From: Microbispora sp. ZYX-F-249
GTDB lineage: Bacteria; Actinomycetota; Actinomycetes; Streptosporangiales; Streptosporangiaceae
Reading direction: 5' to 3'
DNA: 64,000 bases
Assembly: GCF_039649665.1 (NCBI RefSeq)
Contig: NZ_JBDJAW010000034.1
Coordinates: forward strand, 20,270-84,269
Under the pieces are notes generated by a model, which saw nothing but the letters and a program-made list of their open reading frames with translations, did no database searches and was not told where the DNA came from. The position numbers and the translations under genes are program-made. Below, piece by piece: positions 1 through 8,907 of this stretch. Numbering within the stretch: position 1 is the stretch's first letter; every line of letters starts with the position of its first letter.

Positions 1-1135
1 CGGCGAACACCTCGTCGGCGCCCTGCCCGGACTGCACCACCTTGACGTGCCTGGCCACCTCCCCGGACAGCAGGTGGAAGGCGACGCAGTCGTGGCTGGC
101 CATCGGCTCGCTCATCGCCCGCACCGCCTCCGGCAGCCCGGACAGCAGCCGGGAGTCCTCGATGAGGATGCGGTGGTGGTCGGTGCCGAAGCGCTCGGCG
201 ACCAGGTCGGAGTAGCGGAACTCGTCGCCCGCGTCGCCGCCGGCCGCGTGGAACCCGATGCTGAACGTCGACAGGTCCCGCTGGCCCTCCTCGGCCAGCA
301 GCGCCACGATGACGCTGGAGTCCAGGCCGCCCGACAGCAGCACGCCCACGGGCACGTCCGCGACCATCCGCCTGCGGACGGCGGCGCGCAGCCGCTCGAG
401 CACCGCCTCGCGCCAGTCGTGCGCGTCCATCCCCGCGTACCGCGGCAGCCGGGTGAAGGGCGGGTCCCAGTAGACCGTGTCGCGGGAGGTCCCGTCGGCC
501 TCGACCGTGCGCACGGTCGCCGGCGGCAGCTTGCGCACGCCGGTGAGGATCGTGCGCTCGCCCGGCACCAGCGAGTGGAAGGTCATGTAGTGGTGCAGCG
601 CGACCGGGTCGATGTCGGTGCTCACCTCGCCGGCGGCGAGCAGCGCGGGCAGGGTGGAGGCGAAGCGCAGCCGCCGTCCGTCCCCGGACACGTACAACGG
701 CTTGATCCCGAGGCGGTCGCGGGCGAGCGTCAGCCGGCCCGTCGCCGGTTCGAAGACGGCGAAGGCGAACATCCCCGCGAAGCGGCGCACGCAGTCGGGT
801 CCCCAGTGGTGGAACGCCTTGACCAGGACCTCGGTGTCGGAGCCGGAGAAGAAGTGGTATCCCTCGGCCCGCAGTTCCTCACGCAGCTCGCGGTAGTTGT
901 AGAGGCAGCCGTTGAAGACCGCGGCCAGGCCGAGGGAGGGGTCGGCCATGGGCTGGGCCGCCTTGTCCGACAGGTCGATGATTTTCAGGCGCCGGTGGCC
1001 GAGGGCTACCGGGCCCGACGACCACAGTCCCGACCCGTCCGGGCCGCGATCGTGCATCGCGTCGGTCATCCTGCCCACCGCGCCGATGTCGGCGCGCCGC
1101 CCGTCGAACCGGATCTCGCCGCTCAGTCCGCACAT
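1..1135 (-). CDS. Asparagine synthase-family amidotransferase (N-acetylglutaminylglutamine amidotransferase-like), C-terminus cut by window edge
   Basis: The protein starts Met-Cys-Gly-Leu, so Cys2 becomes the N-terminal nucleophile of a class II glutamine amidotransferase domain (about residues 2-200). RGPDGSG and the FNGCLYNYREL stretch follow. The synthetase domain shows the PPi-loop SGGLDSS near residue 275. Such enzymes use glutamine nitrogen to amidate a carboxylate that is activated with ATP. The start lies 6 bp after the stop of the carboxylate-amine ligase on the same strand, so the two are probably co-transcribed. The wording of the N-terminal domain resembles the amidotransferase of the NAGGN osmolyte 'trio' rather than plain AsnB; this is a recognition from memory. 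An ordinary asparagine synthetase is the alternative. The C-terminal part lies outside the window. Confidence 0.88.
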   Translation of the reverse strand, partial: MCGLSGEIRFDGRRADIGAVGRMTDAMHDRGPDGSGLWSSGPVALGHRRLKIIDLSDKAAQPMADPSLGLAAVFNGCLYNYRELREELRAEGYHFFSGSDTEVLVKAFHHWGPDCVRRFAGMFAFAVFEPATGRLTLARDRLGIKPLYVSGDGRRLRFASTLPALLAAGEVSTDIDPVALHHYMTFHSLVPGERTILTGVRKLPPATVRTVEADGTSRDTVYWDPPFTRLPRYAGMDAHDWREAVLERLRAAVRRRMVADVPVGVLLSGGLDSSVIVALLAEEGQRDLSTFSIGFHAAGGDAGDEFRYSDLVAERFGTDHHRILIEDSRLLSGLPEAVRAMSEPMASHDCVAFHLLSGEVARHVKVVQSGQGADEVFA

Positions 1136-1141
1136 GTCGTC

Positions 1142-2275
1142 CTACCTCCCGGCCGCCGCGAGCCGGCGGTCCCCGGCCCTCGTCTCGGCGAGCAGGAGGT
1201 CCACGACGTCGGTCAGGCGGCCGCCGCGCCGGAAGGCCCCACGCTGCCGCGCGGCCGAGCCGCCGTCCGCCAGCGCCCGCTCCGCGAGGGACGAGACCAG
1301 CGCCCAGTCGCCGGACTCCTCGAGCTGTGGCCGCAGCCCCTCCAGCATCCGGCCGATCACCTCACGGGCCGGCCGCGGCACGCCCTCGACCGGGTCGACC
1401 AGCTCGCCGTCCAGTCCCGAACGCGCGGCCCGCCAGGAGGCGGCCCGCACCATTTCCGTACGCACGGACTCCTCGGCCGCGCCGGGCGAACCGGTGGCGG
1501 CGTCCAGCTCCCGCGCGACCAGCGCGCGGAACAGCCCGGCGATCAGCACGATGTCGTCCACCCGGGGGCAGGCGTCGCACACCCGCAGCTCGACCGTGGG
1601 CACGTGCGCCGACGGCCGGACGTCGAAGTAGAGCATGCCGGGATCGCTGATCACCCCCGACCGCACCAGCTCGTCCACCATCGCGTCGTACTCCTCGGCC
1701 GACTCGAACCGCGCCGCCGGCCCGGCGGTGGGCCACCGCTGCCACACCATCGACCGGAAGCTCGCGTATCCGGTGTCGGCGCCCATCCAGTACGGCGAGC
1801 TGCAGCTCAGGGCCAGCAGCGGCGGCAGCCAGGGAGCCAGCCGGTGCGTCACGGCCACCGCGAGATCCCGGTCGCGCACCTCCGCGTGCACCTGCGTGCC
1901 GCAGATGAGCTGCTCGCGGGCGAGCGCCTGGTAGTCGGCCAGCATCTGCTCGTAGCGCGGATCGGGGGAGATCTTCATCGTCTCGGGGTCGACCAGCGGG
2001 AGCGTCCCCGCGGCGACGATGCCCAGGCCGAGGCCGTCCGCCGCCGCGACCACGTCGGCCCGCAGTCCGGTCAGCTCCCGCGACAGGTCCTCCAGACGGG
2101 TGACCGGGCGCGTCGTGGCCTCCACGACCGAGCGCTGCAGCTCCTGGGTGAACCGGTCGGGGGGCAACTGCTGGAGAAGCAGGCCGGCGCGCGGGACGGG
2201 CTCCCGTGTTCCCAGGTCCACGACGTGGAACTCCTCTTCGACGCCGATCGCCATGTCCCGCGCGGAATCCGTCAT
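1142..2275 (-). CDS. Carboxylate-amine ligase, YbdK/GCS2 family (glutamate-cysteine ligase type 2)
   Basis: A 377-residue protein with the IGVEEEFHVVD motif near the N-terminus, which is the ATP/metal-binding signature of the GCS2 (YbdK) family. Members form an amide bond between a carboxylate such as glutamate and an amine with ATP hydrolysis, in the cytoplasm; the true substrate of many is unknown. I chose ATG 2275 because GGGGAG stands 7 bases upstream and the family motif starts about 10 residues in; an in-frame ATG 63 bases further upstream would add unrelated sequence. It is the first gene of a two-gene unit with the asparagine-synthase-like gene, so it may modify a dipeptide or a compatible solute rather than make glutathione-type thiols. 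Confidence 0.88.
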   Translation of the reverse strand: MTDSARDMAIGVEEEFHVVDLGTREPVPRAGLLLQQLPPDRFTQELQRSVVEATTRPVTRLEDLSRELTGLRADVVAAADGLGLGIVAAGTLPLVDPETMKISPDPRYEQMLADYQALAREQLICGTQVHAEVRDRDLAVAVTHRLAPWLPPLLALSCSSPYWMGADTGYASFRSMVWQRWPTAGPAARFESAEEYDAMVDELVRSGVISDPGMLYFDVRPSAHVPTVELRVCDACPRVDDIVLIAGLFRALVARELDAATGSPGAAEESVRTEMVRAASWRAARSGLDGELVDPVEGVPRPAREVIGRMLEGLRPQLEESGDWALVSSLAERALADGGSAARQRGAFRRGGRLTDVVDLLLAETRAGDRRLAAAGR

Positions 2276-2500
2276 ATGGTCGCTCCCCAGGCTGATGAGT
2301 GCTTTCGCGTCCTCTGCCCCGAAAGTCGCCTTACGCACGTCTCTGGTTTGGCATGGTGATGAAAGTTACAGGTCCTCACCGGAGGGTCGCCCAGCTCACC
2401 GGCGCGGCGGCGGGGCCGCCTCGGCCGGGACCCTTGACGGGAAAGGGCCACGCCGCCACGATCGCCGCGTTCCGAGCCGACCGTGAGCGCAGGGAGCCCG

Positions 2501-3943
2501 ATGAACGGCCGCACATCTTCCTTCCGACGCCGTGTCTGGGCGGCCGCCGTCGCCGCGGTGCTGCTGACCGCCTGGCCCGCCGCCACCCCGGCCGGGGCGG
2601 TCGACGACCCACCCGCGCCGGTGACCGGCAACGCGACCTACTTCGACGCCCTCGGCGCGCCGTACGGCGGCTGCGGCATCCCGCAGTCGGAGCTGGACTC
2701 GCAGGACTTCGTCGCGCTGAACGTGTACGACACCCCCGGGGACTACGCCTTCTACCCCCGGCCCCTGACCGGGGCGAACGCGTCCAAGGCCGGGCTGTGG
2801 AACAACGGCCTCAACTGCGGCCGGTACGTCAAGGTGACGATCTCCGACTACTGCACGGGCGTCAACGACGGCGGAGCCGGCCAGGCGTTCTGCCGCAACG
2901 GCTCCTGGGTCTCCGACGCCTACAGCGGCGCCACGCTGACCATGATCGTCGCCGACAGTTGCGGCGACCCCAACGGCTGGTGCCGCGACGACCGCTACCA
3001 CCTCGACCTGTCCAAGCCCTCGCTCAACAAGTTCGTCAAGAACGGGACGCCCGTCGGGGACATGTACCCCAACCACTGGAACAACCGCCATGTGACCTGG
3101 TCGTTCGTCCCGGCGCCCGGCTACAGCGGCGACATCCGCATCGGGTTCATGAAGGGCGCGCAGGCGTGGTGGCCCGCCATCGCGGTCTCCCACCTGCCCA
3201 ACGGCATCCACGGGGTGGAGTACTACGCCGACGGCGCCTGGAAGCAGGCCCAGATGAACTCCGACATGGGCCAGTCGTACATCATCGGCGGGGTGACGCA
3301 GGGCGCGACCCGGTTCCAGATCCGGGTGCGCGACGCGTCCGACGCACTGGTCAACGGCGGCCGGGTCTACAGCTTCGCCCTGCCCGCGTCCTGCGGATCG
3401 CAGTGCGGCGCCGACTACACGGAGGTGAGCTACACCACGACGACGCCCAGCGGGTCGCCCTCGCCCTCGCCGTCGGCATCCCCGTCCGTGTCGCCCTCGC
3501 CGTCGCCCTCGCCGTCGGTCTCCCCGTCCGTGTCGCCCTCCGCTTCGCCGTCGGCATCCCCGTCGGCATCCCCGTCCGTGTCGCCGTCCGTGTCGCCGTC
3601 GGTGTCGCCGTCCGCCTCGCCCAGCGCGTCTCCCTCTCCGAAGCCCGGGAACTGCCAGGTGACCTACCAGGTGGCCAGCTCGTGGCAGGGCGGGTTCACG
3701 GCGAACGTCACCGTCAAGAACACCGGCACCGCGGCCTGGACGGACTGGGGGGTCGCCTGGGACATGCCGTCCGGGGTGAGCCTCGTCAACGCCTGGAGCG
3801 CGACCGTCACGACCGGCGGCGCCCGCTGGACGGCGAAGGCGCCCTCGTGGGCGAGGGACCTCGCGCCCGGCGCGTCGGCGAGCTTCGGCTTCCAGGCGTC
3901 CGGCCCCTCCACGCCCGGGGCGAGCGGCATCGCCTGCTCCTGA
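2501..3943 (+). CDS. Secreted expansin-like protein with Ser-Pro linker and CBM2 cellulose-binding module
   Basis: The 480-residue product starts with an Arg-rich signal peptide (about residues 1-35, ending AGA). Then come an expansin-type double-psi beta-barrel (NATYFD..., paired cysteines, HLDLS with the conserved Asp) and an expansin C-terminal beta domain, to about residue 315. A Ser-Pro linker of about 60 residues leads to a C-terminal CBM2 (about 385-480) with conserved Trp residues and terminal Cys pair. Bacterial expansins loosen cellulose/hemicellulose contacts without hydrolysis. ATG 2501 has AGGGAG 5 bases upstream. The gene diverges from the carboxylate-amine ligase and belongs in function with the secreted arabinan and xylan enzymes at 49.7-55.1 kb. 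Confidence 0.88.
   Translation: MNGRTSSFRRRVWAAAVAAVLLTAWPAATPAGAVDDPPAPVTGNATYFDALGAPYGGCGIPQSELDSQDFVALNVYDTPGDYAFYPRPLTGANASKAGLWNNGLNCGRYVKVTISDYCTGVNDGGAGQAFCRNGSWVSDAYSGATLTMIVADSCGDPNGWCRDDRYHLDLSKPSLNKFVKNGTPVGDMYPNHWNNRHVTWSFVPAPGYSGDIRIGFMKGAQAWWPAIAVSHLPNGIHGVEYYADGAWKQAQMNSDMGQSYIIGGVTQGATRFQIRVRDASDALVNGGRVYSFALPASCGSQCGADYTEVSYTTTTPSGSPSPSPSASPSVSPSPSPSPSVSPSVSPSASPSASPSASPSVSPSVSPSVSPSASPSASPSPKPGNCQVTYQVASSWQGGFTANVTVKNTGTAAWTDWGVAWDMPSGVSLVNAWSATVTTGGARWTAKAPSWARDLAPGASASFGFQASGPSTPGASGIACS
3450..3645 (+). repeat. Low-complexity Ser-Pro linker repeat inside the expansin gene
   Basis: About 195 bases of tcgcc(g/c)tc(g/c)-type units encode SPSPSPS/SASPSVSP repeats between the expansin and CBM2 domains. 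Such flexible linkers, often glycosylated, are usual in actinobacterial cellulases. The repeat is in frame and is not CRISPR-like. Confidence 0.85.
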
Positions 3944-3948
3944 CCTCC

Positions 3949-3989
3949 GGCCGGCTCGCCGCCCCCGGACGGCGGTGGGCGGGCCGGCC
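3949..3989 (+). terminator. Putative hairpin terminator after the expansin gene
   Basis: GGCCGGC (3949-3955) pairs with GCCGGCC (3983-3989). An inner CGCCGCC pairs with GGCGGTG around a CCCGGAC loop. It begins 6 bases after the expansin stop and has no clear U-tract, as is common in actinomycetes. Confidence 0.45.
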
Positions 3990-4122
3990 TCGCTCCGGAT
4001 TCCACCCCCTGCCCGGGCACCGTACCCGCGGGAGGAGAAAGGTCCCGCGGCGCGGGGACCAGCGGCCCTGCCCCTGACGGGGCGCAGGGGGTCGGATGGG
4101 GGCAGGAGCAGAAGGAGGAGCC

Positions 4123-4980
4123 ATGACCCAACCCGTCATCGTGGGCACCGACGGATCGCGCGCCGCGACCGCCGCGGTGGAGTGGGCCGCGGGCGACGCG
4201 GCGCGCAAGGGCCTGCCGCTGCGGATCGTCCACGCGGTGGACCGCCTGCCGTACGAGATCGCGCGCTATCCCATCCCGGTGGAGGACCAGCTCGACCGGG
4301 CGGGCCGGCGGATCCTGGAGGATGCCGAGCAGGTCGTGCGGGAGACCCACCCGGTCGTCCGCGTCACCACCGCCCTGATCGAGGGAGACCCGTCCCGGGT
4401 GCTGCGCCAGGAGGCCGGGAACGCGGCGCAGATCGTGGTCGGCAGCAGGGGACACGGCGGGTTCGCCGGCATGCTGCTCGGCTCGGTCAGCATGCACGTC
4501 GCCGGCCAGGTCGACGTCCCCGTCGTCGTGGTGCGTCCCGGGGTGTCGGCGCCCCACGGGCTGGTCGTCGTCGGCGTCGACGGCTCCGACGAGGCCGGCA
4601 CCGCGCTGACCTACGCCTTCGAGGAGGCGCGACGGCGCGACTGCCGGCTGCTCGCCCTGTACGCCTGGCAGCTCCCGGTGCACGCCTTCGCACCCGAGAT
4701 CACCTACGACATCGACGAAGTGCGCAAGGCCCAGGAGGACTACGTGGCGGACACGCTGCGGGCCCACCGGGACCGCTACCCCGACGTCCGCGCCGAGATG
4801 CGGGCCGTGTGCGCGCACCCGGTCGCCGCGCTGGTGGAGGCGGGGGAGAAGGCCGACCTGCTCGTCGTGGGGTCGCGGGGCCGCGGAGCCGTCGGCGCGG
4901 CGGTGCTCGGCTCGGTGAGCCGGGCGGTCCTGCACCACGCGCACTGCGCCGTCGCGGTGGTGCGGCCTCCCCGGGACTGA
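4123..4980 (+). CDS. Universal stress protein with two UspA domains
   Basis: The 285-residue protein carries two tandem UspA folds (about 3-145 and 152-283). Each starts IVGTDGS / VVGVDGS and ends with the ATP-binding GS(R/K)G(H/R)G...GSVS motif (VGSRGHGGFAGMLLGSVS; VGSRGRGAVGAAVLGSVS). Such tandem proteins bind ATP and respond to hypoxia, starvation or stress in actinobacteria. ATG 4123 follows GAAGGAGGAG at ideal spacing. It stands alone between the expansin and the DUF6194 gene, and I see no stress-type promoter that I would trust. Confidence 0.93.
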   Translation: MTQPVIVGTDGSRAATAAVEWAAGDAARKGLPLRIVHAVDRLPYEIARYPIPVEDQLDRAGRRILEDAEQVVRETHPVVRVTTALIEGDPSRVLRQEAGNAAQIVVGSRGHGGFAGMLLGSVSMHVAGQVDVPVVVVRPGVSAPHGLVVVGVDGSDEAGTALTYAFEEARRRDCRLLALYAWQLPVHAFAPEITYDIDEVRKAQEDYVADTLRAHRDRYPDVRAEMRAVCAHPVAALVEAGEKADLLVVGSRGRGAVGAAVLGSVSRAVLHHAHCAVAVVRPPRD

Positions 4981-5111
4981 TGCCGGTACGCGCGAGGTCT
5001 CATCCGCGAGTTGAGAGTCGGTGACGGTCTACCAGCGGATTCGCCGGGAAAGTCTCATAAAGGAGTTGAATGGGACACTTGAAGGAGGACATCCGGCGAG
5101 AAAGGACTCCT

Positions 5112-5597
5112 GTGACCGAGAACGACGTCATCGAATTCGCGACCGGCCTCCCGGGCGTCGTCGCCTTCACCGCCGGCGAGGACAACGGCGCCCCACCGGC
5201 CGCGTGGGGAGACACCTTCTTCTACTACGACCCCGACGACGTGCCGGCCGACCGGAAGATGCCCTTCGCCACGATCGTCGTCAAGGATTACGAGGGGTTC
5301 GACACCGCCTCCGACCTGAACCGGCCGGGCGTCTTCCGGGTCAACATCGGCGTCGGCCGCGCCGTGTTCGAGGAGCTGCTCGGTTATCCGCCGGCCGCGC
5401 ACCCCGCCCACCACGAGGCGGTGGACTACCGCGTACCGGACCTGATCCTGCCCCACCCGGTCTACGCCGCCCAGTCCTGGATCTGCGTGGTCAACCCCGG
5501 CGACGCCACCGCCGGGCGGGTGCGCACCCTCCTGACCGGCGCGCACGCCCGCGCGGCCGCCCGCCACGGGACCGGTGACCAGGCCACCCGCGCGTGA
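5112..5597 (+). CDS. DUF6194-family protein, function unknown
   Basis: About 161 residues of the pattern VIEFATGLPGVVAFTA...WGDTFFYYDP, then 'FATIVVKDYEGFD...LNRPGVFRVNIGV' and a C-terminal PHPVYAAQSWICVVNP. I recognise this as the DUF6194 type, small cytoplasmic proteins common in actinomycetes without a known role. The start is ambiguous. GTG 5112 (AAGGA 5 bases upstream) gives the usual family N-terminus. An in-frame ATG at 5070, preceded by AAGGAG, would add 14 residues. No neighbouring gene explains its job. Confidence 0.72.
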   Translation: MTENDVIEFATGLPGVVAFTAGEDNGAPPAAWGDTFFYYDPDDVPADRKMPFATIVVKDYEGFDTASDLNRPGVFRVNIGVGRAVFEELLGYPPAAHPAHHEAVDYRVPDLILPHPVYAAQSWICVVNPGDATAGRVRTLLTGAHARAAARHGTGDQATRA

Positions 5598-5647
5598 CCG
5601 GACGGGTGTTAGCGTGACTCCGGAGTCGCGATCTTCGAGGAGGTCTC

Positions 5648-5956
5648 GTGTCGGTTCTCGTCGCGTTCAGCGTCACGCCGATCGGCGCCGGTGAGGATGT
5701 CGGGGAAGCGGTGGCGGAGGCCGTGCGCGTGGTCCGCGCGTCCGGCCTGCCCAACCGCACCGACGCCATGTTCACCACGGTCGAGGGCGAGACGTGGGAC
5801 GAGGTGCTCGGCGTCGTCAAGGACGCCGTCGCCGCCGTCGAGGCCCGCTGCTCCCGCGTCAGCCTGGTGCTCAAGGCCGACGCCCGAGCAGGTCAGGGCA
5901 GGCTCGACGCCAAGGTCGCCACGGTGGAGCGCCACCTCGCCGAACGCCCGTCCTGA
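5648..5956 (+). CDS. MTH1187/YkoF-type thiamine-binding protein
   Basis: A 102-residue protein starting [18 protein letters not shown] and containing [23 protein letters not shown], typical of the MTH1187 (DUF77) thiamine-binding fold: a ferredoxin-like dimer that binds thiamine or hydroxymethylpyrimidine-type ligands. GTG 5648 has AGGAGG 5 bases upstream. No thiamine transporter lies next to it. A role as a scavenging or buffering protein for thiamine would fit with the ThDP enzymes at 22.7 and 28.1 kb, but there is no linkage evidence. Confidence 0.82.
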   Translation: MSVLVAFSVTPIGAGEDVGEAVAEAVRVVRASGLPNRTDAMFTTVEGETWDEVLGVVKDAVAAVEARCSRVSLVLKADARAGQGRLDAKVATVERHLAERPS

Positions 5957-6001
5957 TCACGGCCGGAGAGGCGCCGCACCGCCGCGTACGGCGGGTCGCC
6001 G

Positions 6002-6685
6002 TCAGGGGGAGCCCGCCATGGCGGTCTTCAGCGCCGTACGCGACAGGCGGTCGGCGGCGCGCGTCGTCTCGGGGAGCCGGTGACGCGGGGTCAGGGCGAG
6101 CACATGCCGGCAGGCGGTCTCCAGGTCGACCCGATGGCCGACGGAGACGAAGACCGGCTTGACGCCGTCCCGGGTGCGCAGGACCCGGCCGGTCACCTCG
6201 CCGTCCAGGAGCAGGTCGCTCCACGCGCCGCGCTCCCGGCCGGGCTGCTCGAACGAGCCGACGAAGGCCGTCTTGCCGACGCCGATCGTGGGCAGCCCGG
6301 TGAGCACGCCGAGGTGGCAGGCGAGGCCGAACCGCCGGGGATGCGCCAGGCCGTACCCGTCGCAGACGATCAGGTCGGGCGTGACGGTGAGCCGCTCCAG
6401 CGCCTCGACGAGGCTGGGCAGCTCGCGGAAGGCGAGCAGGCCGGGCACGTAGTCGAAGGCGGGCCGTCCCGGCACCGTCACCCGCTCGACCACGTCCAGG
6501 CTCGCCGCGTCGAGCACGACGACCGCGGCGGCCAGCAGGTCGTCGGAGTAGGCCACGTCCACCCCCGCGACCAGGGCGGGGTCGCGGGGACCGGGGCCGG
6601 TCAGGTCGAGCCGGGACCGCAGGGCGTCCTGGATCGCCTCCGCCTCCTCGACGGTGGCCGGGGCCGTGACGGAACAGACCTCCAT
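6002..6685 (-). CDS. nfi: Endonuclease V (deoxyinosine 3'-endonuclease)
   Basis: The 227-residue protein shows the endonuclease V signature: VAGVDVAYSDD with the first catalytic Asp (about residue 40), then IVCDGYGLAHPRRFG with the second catalytic Asp, GVLTGLPTIGVGKT and a C-terminal PVFVSVGHRVDL block. The enzyme nicks DNA one base 3' of deoxyinosine, initiating repair of deaminated adenine. Length matches the family. ATG 6685 is the first in-frame Met; the ribosome site is weak. Confidence 0.93.
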   Translation of the reverse strand: MEVCSVTAPATVEEAEAIQDALRSRLDLTGPGPRDPALVAGVDVAYSDDLLAAAVVVLDAASLDVVERVTVPGRPAFDYVPGLLAFRELPSLVEALERLTVTPDLIVCDGYGLAHPRRFGLACHLGVLTGLPTIGVGKTAFVGSFEQPGRERGAWSDLLLDGEVTGRVLRTRDGVKPVFVSVGHRVDLETACRHVLALTPRHRLPETTRAADRLSRTALKTAMAGSP

Positions 6686-6720
6686 GCGGCGACCATAACG
6701 CTCCCGGCGGCTCGGTCGCG

Positions 6721-8907
6721 TCACCTCAGACCGGCACGCTCGCGCCCTCCGGCACGGGATGAGCGGTGGTGCTCGACCACGCGGTCGCTCCGGCCGGGGA
6801 ACACCATGATCAGAAGGTGCTGAGGTGTCCCCGCCTCCCCGTCCGGCTTCCGATAGTGGACGCGGATCCGGTAATGGCCCTTGCCGCGGAACGCCAGATT
6901 CGGCAGGGCATCTCCTCCCATCGGGTCCTTGAACTCGATGTGGCCGGTGGGGCTCCGGTAGCCGATCTCCACCACCCGGTGCCAGCCCTTCACTTCGACC
7001 GGGGGCCGCGTGCGGTAAATCTCGGTGGTCACGCAGATGTCGTAGTCGGAGTGGCTGAGGATCATCACGTGCCCGGGAACGGCGGCGACCAGGCCGTCGT
7101 CCTGTGCCGTGTCCAGCAGACCGTCGTCGAACGGGTCCGACGGCACGCTCTCGTCGTACTCGAAGGATTCCAGGACGCCGTAGTCGGTCCACGTCCGCTC
7201 GCGGGCGACGCGTACGGGTCTGATCAGCGGCCGGTGCCGGGAACGGTCGCACGCCTTCTGGTTGGCGGCCTCCTGCGCCCGATACTCTGCCTCCTCGGCG
7301 TCGATCGCCGCCTGGATCCTCGCGGCTGCCGGGGGACAGATGGGCGCGATCAGTCCTTCGTCCGCGTGGGGGCCGGGGTAGATCGCGCACATCGCCCGCC
7401 CGTACGCCAGCAGGTCCCGGTCGGAGACGGCCGCGAACCGACCACTGCGGCGCACCCCGCAGATGAACGCCCGTTCGCCCGTCGGCACCCTCGCCGCGTC
7501 GCCGTACCGGGGCGCGCACTGGTCGGCCGTGGTGATGCGGCCGTACGCGAGGTCGGCGGCCGGCAGCGTGGCCAGCAATGCGAGCACCGCGAGCGGCGGC
7601 CCGGCCCGCCGGACGGCGCCGGCGATCGCCGAGGGCGGCCAATCGGTGGCCTGGTCCGGGCTCGTCCCGTCGGCCTGGCGGGAGTCATCGGCCGTATCGG
7701 CATCGTGGGCGGCCGCGGACCGCCTGGCCCACAGGAGCGGGGCGGCGGCGGCGAGCGCGGCGACGGCGGCGAGCGCCGGCGGCGCGACGCCGCCCAGCTC
7801 GGCCAGCCGCTCCGCGGGCCCCTCCAGGAGATCGCCCGCCTCCTCGGCGACGGTGGTGAGCAGGAGCAGCAGGCCGCCCGTCCGGCCGAGCAGCCGGTCG
7901 GGCGTGACGGCCTGCCGGTGGCTGAGCAGGGCGACGGCGGCGATCACCGTGCCGGTCGCCGGGACGCCGCTTCCGAGGACGTACCAGATCCGTTCCGCCC
8001 CGGGCCCGGAAAGGGCGAGCAGCAAAGTGAACGGCGCGCTCACGAGCAGGGCCCACCAGGCCAGCCGGAACGCGCCGAGCCTGCGGTGCAGCAGCACCGC
8101 CAGCAGCGCCCCGAGGACGACAGGGCCGTAGGCCGACGTGATCGCCAGCCGCCAGGGGTACTCGATCGGTGTCGCGCTCAGACCGAAGAACGCCGTCGCC
8201 CGCGCCTCGTCGGCCGCCTCGTCGCCGAGTTCGTAAAGCACGGACGACAGCAGCAGATAGAGGGCGATGGCCCGGAGGGCCGGATGCCGGGCCGTGAAGC
8301 GGATCCCCTCCGCCGTCTCCCGCCACAGCCCCGTCCTCGGCGGCGGCCTCTCGGCGGCGGAGACGCCGCGGAACAGCGCCGCCACCACGGCCAGCGCCAG
8401 GCCGGCGGCGAACAGGAACGCGGACCCCTGCCAGACGGTCAGCGTCAGCGTCATCGGCACGACGGCGATGCACGGCAGCAGGATCAGCAGAGCGTTCGCC
8501 GGGAGCAGGCGCGCACGCGGTACGACGGACGGCAGGTACGCGTCCTGGCCGAGCGCCGTCACCGTCGGCAGGACGCCGCCCGCCGAGATCATCGCGAGGA
8601 CGAGCGGCCAGGTGGGCGCCCCGAGAGCCCCGGTCGCCGCGACGGACGTGAGGGCCGCTCCCACCAGCGCGGACACCACCAGGACCGACCGGCGCCGCAC
8701 GCGGTCGATCAGCACGCCCAGCGGCAGCGCCAGCACGAGGATCGCGACCGGCTCCACGACCCCGTCAATCATCTTGAGAAGGTTCGACGAGATCCTCTGA
8801 TCAGCGGTCCACAGGGCCGGTTCGATGAGCGGGTAGGCGACGCAGACGATGACGGCGGCGAGCGCGAAGAGTGCGAGCCGCAGACGAGCCGGGCTGGGGG
8901 AGGCCAT
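6721..8907 (-). CDS. MFS-like membrane protein with a long C-terminal non-transporter domain
   Basis: The 728-residue protein starts with an MFS-like hydrophobic half: about 12 segments over residues 10-440, with LGVLIDRVRRRSVLV as the loop 2-3 motif (D..GR..R type). A polar linker follows, then one more hydrophobic segment (about 490-510, PPLAVLALLATLPAADLAY). The final 220 residues or so are soluble, with cysteines at DQCAPRYGD, FICGV, AMCAIY and PICPP, a charged helix and an IGYRSPTGHIEFKDP strand region. By topology the tail should be extracytoplasmic. I do not recognise the tail. No strong ribosome site precedes ATG 8907, so the start is moderately certain. Transport substrate unknown. 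Confidence 0.75.
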   Translation of the reverse strand: MASPSPARLRLALFALAAVIVCVAYPLIEPALWTADQRISSNLLKMIDGVVEPVAILVLALPLGVLIDRVRRRSVLVVSALVGAALTSVAATGALGAPTWPLVLAMISAGGVLPTVTALGQDAYLPSVVPRARLLPANALLILLPCIAVVPMTLTLTVWQGSAFLFAAGLALAVVAALFRGVSAAERPPPRTGLWRETAEGIRFTARHPALRAIALYLLLSSVLYELGDEAADEARATAFFGLSATPIEYPWRLAITSAYGPVVLGALLAVLLHRRLGAFRLAWWALLVSAPFTLLLALSGPGAERIWYVLGSGVPATGTVIAAVALLSHRQAVTPDRLLGRTGGLLLLLTTVAEEAGDLLEGPAERLAELGGVAPPALAAVAALAAAAPLLWARRSAAAHDADTADDSRQADGTSPDQATDWPPSAIAGAVRRAGPPLAVLALLATLPAADLAYGRITTADQCAPRYGDAARVPTGERAFICGVRRSGRFAAVSDRDLLAYGRAMCAIYPGPHADEGLIAPICPPAAARIQAAIDAEEAEYRAQEAANQKACDRSRHRPLIRPVRVARERTWTDYGVLESFEYDESVPSDPFDDGLLDTAQDDGLVAAVPGHVMILSHSDYDICVTTEIYRTRPPVEVKGWHRVVEIGYRSPTGHIEFKDPMGGDALPNLAFRGKGHYRIRVHYRKPDGEAGTPQHLLIMVFPGRSDRVVEHHRSSRAGGRERAGLR

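Noticed and set aside
47..2359. Long plus-strand frame opposite the amidotransferase and ligase genes
   Set aside because: Low-complexity translation without a ribosome site; the minus-strand genes have clear catalytic motifs.
3450..3645. Possible CRISPR-like or mobile repeat in the expansin gene
   Set aside because: The repeats are an in-frame Ser-Pro linker with no spacers.
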